NCBI GenBank assembly: GCA_903813345.2 | Contig: CAIIXF020000003.1 | Coordinates: 20,102,931-20,166,930 of the forward strand | Reading direction: 5' to 3' | From: Owenia fusiformis | Taxonomy: Eukaryota > Annelida > Polychaeta > Sabellida > Oweniidae | Length of the DNA stretch: 64,000 nt | Shown here: positions 37,500 to 47,985 of the stretch, piece by piece | Layout of the letters: the number at the start of each line of letters is the position of its first letter | How positions within the stretch are numbered: the first letter of the stretch is position 1 | Notes under the pieces: generated by a model | Database searches by the model: none | What the model was told of the DNA's origin: nothing | Seen by the model: only the letters and a program-made list of their open reading frames with translations | Position numbers and translations under genes: made by a program

Positions 37500-37758
37500 C
37501 AGTAAAACCTGAACACAGTGAAAACAATTGTAAAGTGAAGGGGGAGGGGTGACATGAATTCCAATAAAGATGCATAATATGTGACAATGACAAATACTTA
37601 TTCAATCAGATGTTTTACTGTATTTTTATTTATACATAAGACCCAAGAGTATTGATGAAAGTATGCTACAAAAGGAGTTGGGGTTAGATAGAGGGATACC
37701 CCCCCTCCTGATATAGATGACATTGAGAAATAGGTGTTCACTGATATAGGTTTTACTG
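37500..37758. mobile_element. pogo/mariner-like MITE (copy f)
   Basis: CAGTAAAACCTGAAC start, TAGGTTTTACTG end. It is longer than the others because of an internal insertion. It lies just downstream of FHOD exon 2. Confidence 0.5.
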
Positions 37759-37790
37759 TTTGTTTACTTCCCCAATCCCCATGTACTTAC

Positions 37791-37912
37791 TGGTCTGTAA
37801 ATCCTTCTAGCTCATCCCACTGTTCATCAATGGTAGATTCAAGATCCAGATATGTCCCATATTCTCCCTGACTTCCAGTATATTTATATAACTGTAAAGC
37901 ACAGTCTTCTAA
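37791..37912 (-). CDS. FHOD: FHOD exon 2 (residues 56-95)
   Basis: It begins after tatttcag with LEDCALQLY and ends in phase 2 (CA|gtaagt). LEDCALQ is identical in vertebrate FHOD1. The segment continues the GBD-like fold (YLDLE..IDEQWDELEGF). Confidence 0.93.
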
Positions 37913-40587
37913 CTGAAATATAGAAGAAATAAACGCATAAAATAGATGTACAAGAGTGTAAGAATGGTACATTTTTAATTTTGCACATAACCTGAGGAGA
38001 CCCAGTGGCTAGGAGTAAGATAGGGTACTTTGAATCTTAATAGACACTATATTGCAGAATAAGATGCATAAGAAAACAAAGGTATGAATGAAAATTTCCT
38101 GTTTCTGTATTATGATACCAAATTGATATTATCCAAATTTAAACTTGCATTGTGCTGACATATCACAGAGATTATACCATTCTCCAAAGAAAACAGCAAT
38201 CCATTCTTACATCAACCCTCTATCCCCCCCCTCCCCATCATTCAATTTCAGCTATACCATATTCCTCAAACCACCATTGATACTGAAAGTCAACAGGTCA
38301 AGCACAAAAGCAACATTAATTGAAATCATTCATATCAAACTGAATGTTTCTGATATCAAAGATAAAAAGATAATAAGCAGCTGTATGATGAAAACACATG
38401 TTTTTCCTTAGCATGAATCAGATCATCCCTGGATGTTGATAACTTAAAGTAAACTGCAGGTTAATGCCCTTGATGCATTTTCCAGTGTGGGGTTGAATCA
38501 TATGTTCAAGAACTGCAATATATCTGAGCCTACCTTGGAGCCTCTTTTCAAGGACAAACCCAAACTATTATAAAGAGTAATCCCATTGTAACCTCATTTT
38601 ATATTAAAATAACGATAGCAGAGGTAAATAGATCGGTATCATATTTGAGTTTAATAAAATACACATGAGGATGGGGAATGGTCTCAGCAAAGTACTAGAA
38701 GATGCAAGATTGTGTTATATCTAGTCATCTGGTACTGATGCCAGAGAGTCAGAATGAATCAGTATTTCTAGAAATATCAAGGAGTTGGCTTTGTTGGATC
38801 TGGTTCAAGTTATTAGTGTTTACTGAAGAAACGTTTGCTCACGTTTTCTATTTTTGATGCTAGCAGTTGGTGATCTCTAAACCAAATCACAACTGACAGA
38901 TCTGACTAGACAAGGGATCTGTTTAGTCAAAATAAGTAAAAATAAGCTGTACCAATCAAATTGCCAAAGCTGACCATGTGAACACAAGTAAAGATAAGCT
39001 TGCATTTTGAGTTTTAATTACTAAATGACACTCTTTTAATGATCAGAGGTGTTAGAAAGGCCAACTGCAACTGAACTCAAAGGCAACCAAAAACACTAGC
39101 CAAGGGGAGTCTGGGGGCATATCCTTGCACTTAAATGCTTATGTTGTAGAATCATTATACTACTGGATTTTAGTGCTATTTTGAGGAGAAATAATAGAAA
39201 GGATTCATACAAGTCCCTTATGTTTATTATCTATAAGACAGGGATTCTATTTCACTAACTGTCCTGGATATACCTGAATATATGAAATTGGAGTTCTAAA
39301 TATACAATGAAGTTATTAAGGTAGTCTGCATGATGATTTTTTCATATAATTTGTATGGTTACAATTCCCAATAGCTAATAACACAGGAATTATACTTTTT
39401 CAAATTCAAATGTCTATATTACCACGTTGTTGGAGAATACTGTACTCCGGGTAAATTTCAACGCTATAAAATTTCGCAATTTTTCAAAATTGCAATTTCG
39501 TGGCTATTTAATTTTGCGGATTTGAGTTGATGACATTTCGCGAACTGCACAAGTTGAATTTTTTCCCATTACCGTGAATCAATGCATATCTGGCTATTTT
39601 AGCCCGTTCAGAATCCGATTAATGTTTGTATTTCCCACGTTTAGGGCATTTATTTGAATATTCTTGAATGGCTTTTTCAACTTCAATTTGTAGGATATCA
39701 TTGTTGTCAACAGTTCTTGCCTTTGTTGGCCTAATAAGCCAATTCAAAATGTTAGACATTTTAGGCCTTTTTTGAATTATCACCAAACAACACTAGACGA
39801 AACGTTTTACACCGAACGTAACATATCAAAAGTCCCGTTTCAAATCCCCGGGGATTTAAAAGACAAATGTTCGCGACGATAAATGTTCGCGATTTTACTA
39901 TATTCGCGAACAAAGCGAAATTAAATCGCACGCGAACAATACCCGGAGTACAGTACTCAAAATAGCAAGCTACCTTATGAAAGGGGTTCTACTGAATGGA
40001 TATTGTGAAGTTTTGATGTTACAACTTTCAGCACAAGTAATCCAGTACTGAAAATGTGTAAGATAGGATTTAGGACAACGGTCAGGCCAATCATTTTCAT
40101 TTTTTGGTATATGTAATCGATTCAAGGCCTCGAGTGATGATTAAAACTCTACTCCAAATTTCAACTCTATTGGCCACCAATGCTCAGGGAAATTATCCCA
40201 CAATAGACATGAATCAACTGAATAAATGACAATCCACCCAACGACCTGTTTGTCTGTGCATTTATACCCTGATTTAAACATATAAATGTCAGAGTGACTC
40301 AAATACTGACAGCCCTTACACTTGAGTACCCGCAATATTGTGATCCTGGGTTCAAAATTCACATAAAAATCATAACAAATTCTAGAAAACTGCAAATGAT
40401 TGTTTCTCCAATAGATAATTCACTAAAATTATGATAAACGATATTTTATGAGTGATACTATTATTACTGTCAAATTTTATTATTAGCTCCAACCCCTGGT
40501 TTGAAGTTTACAATCAAAGCACACCTGGATTTTGAGCAGGTTGAAAAGTTCGTCCGGCATTTTCTGAAGTTTCAGAATTGTACTTAC
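37913..40587. other. FHOD intron 1
   Basis: AT-rich; holds the TA-flanked MITE at 39,441. Nothing else recognised. Confidence 0.6.
39441..39953. mobile_element. TA-flanked MITE with CTGTACTCCGGGTA termini
   Basis: 14-bp TIRs with TA duplications at 39,439 and 39,954. 513 bp, with GCGAA/TTCGC-rich subterminal repeats. Mariner/pogo-like by target; no coding capacity. It is in FHOD intron 1. Confidence 0.7.
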
Positions 40588-40752
40588 TTTGTGAGGCGCG
40601 CATAACTGCCTGCGAACTCCGGCAATCTGGTTGACCAACGGTACGTTTGTAAGGAATGTGTATGATGGCGGTCGCGTTGGTTCTGGAAAGTTTGTACTCG
40701 AAAAAGGGTCAGTATCGTCGAGAAACTGGACCCTACATTGAAAGGTCGCCAT
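40588..40752 (-). CDS. FHOD: FHOD exon 1 (residues 1-55)
   Basis: The start is the ATG in AAGATGGCG, a good Kozak context. An in-frame ATG 12 codons upstream (40,788) is possible but less likely. The 55 codons carry RVQFLDDTDPF and NFPEP, the FHOD N-terminal signature. The exon ends in phase 0 before gtaagt. Confidence 0.93.
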
Positions 40753-42640
40753 CTTCGTTTCTAAACTGATTACGGTACTACTTATCAAAGCCTACTCACA
40801 TTACAGGTACTTGTATATTACTACGCGGGGATTCCTCACATTCCTTTTCAAGCCGATGTCTGGTGCCAGATTGCATGCAACTCAAATCGGGCTATCGTGT
40901 ATCAGAGTCTATCTATTTTAGAATATTCACAGAGCTTAGAGGCTCTTGAAATGAGAAACACACACTTCGGTGTGCTTTAATAGAATATAGTTCTACGCGG
41001 AAAGGTTTTATTCGAGTCGTGACTTTCCAAATGACGTTTACAAAGGGGGTTTCTAAATCTATTTTTAAATACACACCACGTAAACGATTTGGTTCGTATC
41101 GTACACAATTACGTTTCGCAGTCATATGGCTTTTCAATTCTGCTTAGATTGAATTATGAAAGAATTTTCCTCTAAAAGTGCTAATTCAAGACGCCCATTA
41201 CTATAATGTTCAGTCCAAATGCATATACAAATACGGGGTGACCCAAAAATCAGAACCCTCCAAAAATTAATAACTTCTTTATTACAGTGTAATCAGTTTC
41301 ATATTTCATTTACATAAATTACAATCTATGGATGACAATGTAAAACTAATTTTTTTAGATAAGTTTCAATATTCTTCTTGCCATGGTCATTGGTCATTTT
41401 GTGAGTATAGAGATTGAGATCAATCATTATTGGGGAAGTGTCCCAGCAACGTTTAAGCCATCTTTAAGTATGGCTGTACGGGGCCTCCCAAAGTAGAAAA
41501 GCTGATAATTTTTACCATTAGGGTATTTAAAAGTTCTCATTTCTCCCTCTTCCAAATCATTTTTAAATATTTGACTTTGATACCGCATGTCATGCATTGC
41601 TCTTAACTGAATTTTGTACAGCGCGGTTTGAGGTGTTCTTGTTCAGCGGCCAGAAATTACAGTTATCTGATTTTTTACTCTTTGTTTTACCACGCGGCTC
41701 ATTCTTCATTTTCATATAAAACATAAAATGAGACTGAGTTTATGTCTTCTTTGGAATTTCTTTTTGAATTTCTCATAAAATCTTAAGATATGATTTTGTC
41801 TAAATGTTGATTTTCCGAAAACTTGGCACATACATAGATCATCCATAAATTATCAATTTTGTGAAACAACCTTAATATCATATTATCATCCATAGATTCT
41901 AGATAATGTACATAAAAATGGGTTGATAGGATAGGTATTTAAAACTATTACACTTTCAGAGTGCTCTGTTTTTGGGTCACCCTGTATATTTATGTTGGAG
42001 TGGTTCAGAACTGTGGCTTGTATCATGCAGTTTCTTCATGTCCATACTAGTGTGTTAAAATTAAAGTAGCAGAAAAGAATAAACCATATATAATATAGAA
42101 TGTCACTTGACTTGGAAGTATCAGTCTTTTCGAAAATTGTCCCACTCATGAAAATCGATTTGAGATATCTGATCAAATGGAAAGAGTATCGAAAACCTTT
42201 AAGACGTAGAAATGTCCAACTTCATTAATCTTAAAATCAAAAACACTATTATGGAATAAAGTCCATTTGACCATTAGAACTGTTAAAAATAGGCAAAATA
42301 TAGAACGTTGTGAGGATAACATATAAGTGAAGTTAAGTTAAACAGATCTGGGAGAACTTATTGAACGTGAACGTGTGATATTTTGACCCCCAGGAATTGA
42401 TAACTGATAGCTCCAGAAAAAGTAAAAAAATTCTAACTTTCTCTCTACAGGCCGTGTTGCCCCTTCAAGCTAGTGTATTGTTTCTTCACGGCCGAGGTAT
42501 AATCATGGGTTTAAAGTCACATGGTTAACAAAACTCCCATTAGACGTCATTGATTCAATGATTTTTACTTTTATTTTTGGCAGAGAAACTAATGAAACTA
42601 GTTGGATCAAATGAAACCTTGCGAGCTCTTGCGAATCAAG
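40753..42640. other. Divergent intergenic region (FHOD and unknown plus-strand gene)
   Basis: The two start codons face away from each other across 1.9 kb, 0.75 kb of which is the TA-flanked element. No TATA box is obvious at either start; the short CpG-richer stretches next to both ATGs fit TATA-less promoters. Confidence 0.5.
41234..41984. mobile_element. TA-flanked element with CAGGGTGACCCAAAAA termini
   Basis: 16-bp TIRs (C[A/G]GGGTGACCCAAAAA) and TA on both sides, as in Tc1/mariner insertion. 751 bp, no recognisable transposase frame. It lies between the divergent starts at 40,752 and 42,641. Confidence 0.65.
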
Positions 42641-42685
42641 ATGGCGAAAAGGAGAAATAAAGACGCTGGGATTGAATATGAGGAG
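42641..42685 (+). CDS. Unrecognised gene, exon 1 (start codon)
   Basis: AAGATGGCG is a strong start context in a locally CpG-richer stretch. The 15 codons MAKRRNKDAGIEYEE end in phase 0 at GAG|gtaatt. The gene points away from FHOD, whose start is 1.9 kb to the left, so the two could share a divergent promoter region. No family recognised. Confidence 0.45.
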
Positions 42686-42796
42686 GTAATTCGATTGGAG
42701 GGAAAATATGGATTTTATCCCAAGGAAAATATGAATTTGTTATAAAATGATTTAACCCGGAATTTTGAAGTATAATAATATCTATTTTAATTGTAG

Positions 42797-42901
42797 TTTC
42801 TTGAGATCAATGTTATACATCTCCATGAAACTGGGGTGCATTGTCCTCTGCGAAGGTACACTCAAATTCTTTTGCAGTTGAAGAGCAGCACTCAAACCAT
42901 G
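42797..42901 (+). CDS. Unrecognised gene, exon 2
   Basis: The acceptor ttttaattgtag and donor ATG|gtaata enclose exactly 35 open codons in phase with exon 1 (FLEINVIHLHETG, PLRRYTQILLQLK). Two consecutive phase-0 exons with good borders support a real gene. A tiny terminal exon at 43,092-43,115 (cccattttag, then HTWYLLL and stop) would give a 57-residue protein. Otherwise the gene runs on behind the minus-strand gene. The reverse strand here is also open for 26 codons. Confidence 0.4.
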
Positions 42902-43619
42902 GTAATAATTACATGCATCTCTACATACATTTTATCAAGTTTTATGGAACACACTAAAATTTTGTCACAAACACTCGTAATTTCTGTTGAATAAAATCTT
43001 GCCCTTTGTGCTTAATCTAGATACTCATTCCCCCAAATTAACTATATACACCTTTAATCAAATTATGCCACTGTTATTTATCCCATTTTAGCACACATGG
43101 TATCTGCTATTGTAATCACCCACTGGACACCCACTTGTCTGTCTGTCTGTCAGTACATTGGTGGTTATTTGTAATCCTTCACAATTAGTTCTAATCTTTC
43201 TTCAAGACCTTGGACCCCCTTATTAAAGTAGTTAAAGTAGTGGGGGGTCCATGGTTTTGAAGCAAGACTTAACAATTCAAATGGTTTCACTTTTATAAAG
43301 TCGCGTCTAAAGCTTGCCTTGTTTCAAAATGGCGATCATTTAATTGGCGAAAATCAGGTTTAGCCAGGTATCCATAGTACTATTTATCTATTATAAACCC
43401 ATACTCAAATCTTCGTGTTTGTGTTTTCGAATGTTGCCCCCTGTGGTCCAAAGTTTTGAATTGTACACCCTACTGGAATCTACACCCCTTGCCACTTAAG
43501 TCATGTTTATACCACAACTAAATCTTTGGTTATATCCCATTTAATGGTGAGAGGGTATTGATACACCCAAACTTAGCAAAATATGATTAAACTCATTGCA
43601 AGAACCTCTGAGCTGAAAT

Positions 43620-43723
43620 GCAATGTCACTTTTATGTGGATGTGTTTGGCGGTTGGTGTTTGACGGTCGGCGACTGTAACGAATAGCAGACGGTGACATT
43701 TTGCATGTCAATGCCTTGTTTGT
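43620..43723 (-). mobile_element. GTCACC-hairpin element, short copy beside a splice donor
   Basis: Reads on the minus strand from ACAAGGCATTGACATGCAAA to GTGACATTGCAT. It starts 12 bp inside the intron that follows the main exon of the large gene and supplies the stop codon of the read-through frame. Confidence 0.6.
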
Positions 43724-43736
43724 AGGATATGCTTAC

Positions 43737-46700
43737 CCTCTTTATATCAACACCCATGCTATCCAGAAGCTCATTGGCTGATCTATACCCCTTGAAGTCA
43801 ACATCATGTTCTTGTTCCAACTTCAGTCTAAATATAGCAGGTAGAGATGGCTTTTGGCACAGAGATAGTATGTCTGTAATGGGGATGTTGCCCTTCGCCC
43901 TTTGGATCATTAGTAACATTGCCCTCAGTTCGTGTCTTCTTGTCTTTCTTACACCAACTGGTGACCTTGGAGGAGGGGCGAATCGATCGTGATCTGTTGC
44001 ACCTGAAAGGTCCAAGGCGGATGGTCTTACAAGACCTTTTAATTTGTCCTTCTCATACTGTTTATGTTGTTCTTTGATTTCCTTTTTGACAGTAGCTGGT
44101 GTGAGAAATCCAAAGCCATCTTCATCATCCTCTGAAGAAGGAGTTTCGTCATCGATGTTTATGAGCTGATCTTGTGATTGGGATTTTCCTTTCTTTTTTC
44201 GTCCAAGTGATCCTTCAACATCAGACGCTTCATAATCTGATTTGAGTTCCTCTTTGGCGTCCTTATTAAACAAATCAAACGTGTCAGCTTGATGACGTCT
44301 TTTGGTGGAAGGAGATGACGTTAGTGTGGTAAGAAGGTTATCAAGGTCATCAAGTGCTTCAACAGACCTAGTTCGTGTTTTACCTCTCCCCCTTCCACGC
44401 GTACCCTTTCCTTTTCCTGTTCCCAGTTTGTTCAACTGTTCCGTACTTTGATACATTCGTGTTGAGAGGTTTTCAGCTTGTTTTTGTATGGCTGCATCAA
44501 GAGGTGATTTAGACATCTGATTGGGTGAAAGAACTGGATCTGGAGTCGGTGGAATTGGAGCATCTAGGAGAGTGTGTGATACAGCAGCAGGTGTTACTTT
44601 GACCTTCATCTCAGCACCTTCAGGTGGGGTATCCGTATCCATAAGATTTTTATCTTCTTCTGTTTCATCAACAGTATCCAGTCGTTGTAGGCCTAGTAGG
44701 TCATCGATGTCCTTCATGGCTGTCCTTGCTTTTACATGCCCTTCCTCATCTAATATATCCTGAGCATCATGAAATTCATCATCACTAGATTTTTGACCTT
44801 CTTTCTGCTTTGCCATCTCAGCTTCTTTGGCCTTTTCTTCTTCCTCTTCTTCATCTCCAAGTAGTTCATCGATGTCATGAAAATGACTGATATAACCATC
44901 TGTTCTCGTTATATCACTGATAAACTCGGGGCCAGAAGGTGTGGGTTCATCAGTTATACGTTTGCTATCTTCAGTAATAGGAGATAGCACTGATTCTTTG
45001 GTCCCAGCGTAAGCATCATACCATTCATCATCACTTGTAAAGTCGTCGGTAAAGTCATCTTCTGTAAAACCAAGCAGGCTATCAATATCGCATACTCCAC
45101 TTATTAATCCCTTTCTTCGTGAACCAGGGTCCTCACTGTCACTATGCAACATGTCAGTAACGCTAACTGACCTTCCCTTGTTAAGGTTAGATTTCGAGGA
45201 TCTAGGTCTGTCATCCATTGTGCTGATAGATGACATCGATTCTGCATGACGCATCCTACCCTGTGGTACATTTAGTTGTTCCATTGATCTGGCGTGCTTT
45301 ATATCGTCAAGGCTTTCACCGTGGCGCATTTGTGGTTCCAGCTTGCGTCTTTGTTTCTCCTCCTGGCTTTTCTTTAACCGCTTAAGTGATTCAAGTTCAC
45401 GTTGACGTTCATATTCAAGTTGTTCTTGTTGGTAAGCTCTCTCTTGTTGAATTTGACGTTGGCGTTGTTTCTCCTTTTCATGCAGACGGTCCTGTTCTTC
45501 CTGAAGCTGACGCTGGTGCTCATACTGTCGTTTTAGCTGCTCCTCACGTCGTTGATCTTCTTGTTGCTTGTGGAGCTGTTTTGTTCTAAAGTCCATCTGA
45601 ACGGGGTATTCATCCTGAGGTTCAACAATCCTTAGGGGAGGTAAATCTTCCTTGTCTGTGTTGTCATATGGAGACTCTTCTCTTACATTCCTTTTAGGCA
45701 TTTCCTTCGCCTTTAGGCGCTCTAGACGTCTTTGTTCCAATCTCTCATTGACGCTCATCTTCTTAGGCTCGGCATTTTCATATGGTGACGGTGGCCTGTT
45801 GCGTGGTTTCCTCGATTTTGAGGCCCATTCCTCATCCTCATCGGGTGTTCCATCCCTATAGAATGTTTCACCATCAGGTCTTTGCTTGCTAAACACTCTT
45901 ACTGATTGCTCCACTTCTTCCTCAGTTGGGAATTCTGGAACTCCTGCATAAGTTCTCGGTGGATGCCTCTGTCCACGTTTGGGTCGATCTCCATGATGGT
46001 GCTGTTCATGATGTACATTAGGAGACTCCTCTCTGTAAAACCCAACTGAGCTGTCTGTATCACTTCCCCTTTCGAGATGGTGACCTCGTGATCTTCCTGC
46101 TGAACCAGGTCTTTCTTGTGATCCAGCTTTTAAAAGTTTATCGTGGGATGACTGCCGAGCTGTGAGTCTATTTGGAGATACGTCTCTTGAAAAAGCATCC
46201 GAGGAACTACCAGAATTCTTTCTTCTAGGAGAAAATGTTCCCTGATTATCCAGTCTCTCTCCACTTGCATTTAACTCAGATTTTCTAAAATCTTTATTAT
46301 GTGGACTGCCTTCTCTTGAAAATACGCTATCACTGGATCCATGTCGGGATGATTTCCTTCTATGGTATCTTTTATCCCTGTTTGGAGAGTGATCTCTTGC
46401 AAAAGGTACTTCATTACCACCTTCATTGGGATAATTTGGTGGTCTAGTATCTGATAGGTGTCTACTTGAACCACTTGACGAGCGTGACATCCTGTGGTGT
46501 TCAGGTTCTGGCGAATCCCTGTCAGATGTATCAGGATAGTCAATATTTCTTGCAGTTCGAGGTTCATATGCACGTGAATGCCTGTTTTGTGGCATTTCAG
46601 GAACAACATCAATATCTGATTCAAATTCAGATGTTTCATCGCCAGGACGATGGTGAGGTTCATAAGCTCGATGGGGCACCTGTTCATAGTAACCTTCCAT

Positions 46701-47472
46701 CTCTGAGTCAGTCTCATACTGTTGTCCATGTATTCGTAATGGGCCCCTCTCATAACTCTCTCTGTTATCACCCATCGGTCTGTTCTTTGGCTGGTAAGGT
46801 TTTTGCTTTAAGTCTCCCTGAAGAGGTGCACGGCGTCTCACTTGGTATGATGTCATGCTACCTACACCAGACTTTAACGCATGTGGAGAGTTAGGGGAGA
46901 GTGCCTGGTCTTGTTGTGCTTTCTCTCTTCTTATCTGCTCCTTCCACTGAGCGACCTTATCTATACTTTCACGCATACCTAATGTATCAGGTGTTAAAGG
47001 AGCTCCATCTGGCCCCATGTTTTCCATAGAACGAGACTGATTTGCAAGTCTCTCTGCTTCTTCGATCTCCCTTTGCTTCCTTCTTCTTCGAGTGTCAGAT
47101 TCTGGCCTTTGTCTCCTGGATGTCTCTTCCAACTCTTCTTTCCTCCTCCGTCTTTGCTCCTGTTGTTGCTGTTGTAATTGTTGCTGTTGTTGTCTTTTCA
47201 GTGCTTCTTGACGCTCGGCTTCTTCTCGCTCAGCCCTTCTTCTATTTCTCTTCGCCTCAGATTCAATTCTTCTGGCATCCTGCCTTCTTTGTCCAGGCTG
47301 CAGTTTCTGAGGTTCTGGATGCTCATCTCTAAGCTGGTTTCCTTTTCCGGAGTCAGGTCTTGTCTCAGGTTGAAGATGCCTGTCCCTTCTAGAATCTGGT
47401 CTTGATTCAGGCTGTGCTTCTTCTGCCCTTGGTCTACTACGGTTTGATCTGTTTGGATCCTCCACCGGTGGT
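43737..47472 (-). CDS. Large LD-motif gene: main coiled-coil / LD-motif exon
   Basis: 3,736 nt from attgtag to AGG|gtaagc: one base completing the split Pro codon plus 1,245 codons. In order: PPVEDPNRSN, Arg/Glu/Gln coiled coil with a poly-Gln core (about 47,158-47,200), SIDKVAQWKEQIRREKAQQD helix, five copies of an [FY]xR[DE]x[ST]P motif (ARDHSPN, SREGSPH, SRDVSPN, YREESPN, YRDGTPD), second coiled coil (45,590-45,340), then CDIDSLLGF, HDIDELLGD, KDIDDLLGL and DDLDNLLTTL. The last 65 residues (ELRAMLLMIQRAKGNIPITD onward, to GYRSANELLDSMGVDIKR) look like a compact helical domain faintly resembling OST-HTH/LOTUS. If intron 3' of it is retained, the frame reads 34 codons into a repeat and stops. 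Confidence 0.9.
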
Positions 47473-47985
47473 CTACAATAATACATACCATCAGCATAAT
47501 ATGATGCACCTTATAATATGAATGAAATAATCGAAATATTTGTTCACGTTGCAGATCTTTTTGGAAACTCATTTATTAATTTGCTAGAAACGGTGCATGA
47601 ATTCAACGGAAATATGATCTTGAATAAGGAAAAACATTTTGTAAAAAGCCAGGAATTACTCTATACTGGTAACTACATATATAATATACTTATTAGGTAT
47701 GATAAATGTAGCATCGTTTTATTAACTTTATTACACGTACATATCGATAAGTGTATACAATGCAGAATTGAAAACAGCATACTTACACACACAATATATA
47801 TCATATAAAAAACAAACTGATTGACTGTAATGCTTAAACTTGATAAATGGTGACTGTGATACACGTCCATTGTTTATGCAATTTTTTGAATCCAGCATAT
47901 CCATCTTCTTATGTCTTTCACAATTTGTAAAAGGAATGATGAAATGAATGCAATAGAAATTTGATTGAAGAAAGTATTAACTTAC
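47473..47985. other. Intron between the two large exons of the LD-motif gene
   Basis: 513 bp, AT-rich, phase 2. Nothing recognised inside. Confidence 0.75.

Larger units (their letters stand above)
30931..37790. other. FHOD intron 2 (6.9 kb)
   Basis: Contains the 42-bp array, a possible plus-strand exon, a partial CAGTG repeat, the second TTAA/tRNA element and a pogo-like MITE. 32,600-34,330 and 34,460-36,810 show nothing supported. Confidence 0.6.
4560..40752 (-). other. FHOD: FHOD-family formin gene, 5' part (10 exons, continues left of window)
   Basis: Formins of the FHOD group nucleate, cap or bundle actin filaments and in animals act in stress fibres and sarcomeres. They are held inactive by a DID-DAD contact. 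Ten minus-strand exons with GT-AG borders join in matching phases to give 343 codons. Residues 1-115 match the GBD-like region (RVQFLDDTDPF, NFPEP, LEDCALQLY). Residues 116-343 match the FH3/DID ([56 protein letters not shown]). These agree closely with remembered vertebrate FHOD1/FHOD3 N-termini. FH1, FH2 and DAD are absent, so the gene must extend beyond position 1. More than 36 kb of this gene is intron, full of small transposons, and intron 10 holds a whole antisense protease gene. FHOD1 versus FHOD3 cannot be decided; invertebrates usually have a single FHOD. Confidence 0.95.

Noticed and set aside
41400-41900. Mariner transposase remnant inside the TA-flanked element
   Set aside because: Looked for DDE-type motifs such as SPDLNP on both strands; nothing convincing.
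42831-42904. Minus-strand open segment (TAKEFECTFAEDNAPQFHGD) as last exon of the large gene
   Set aside because: No pyrimidine tract at its acceptor; the plus-strand reading has better splice borders and an upstream start exon.
43140-43156. GTCT microsatellite as a regulatory site
   Set aside because: Only four units; no functional reason to list it.
46466-46894. 142-codon plus-strand open frame over the main exon
   Set aside because: Shadow of the low-complexity minus-strand coding exon; no independent coding signal.
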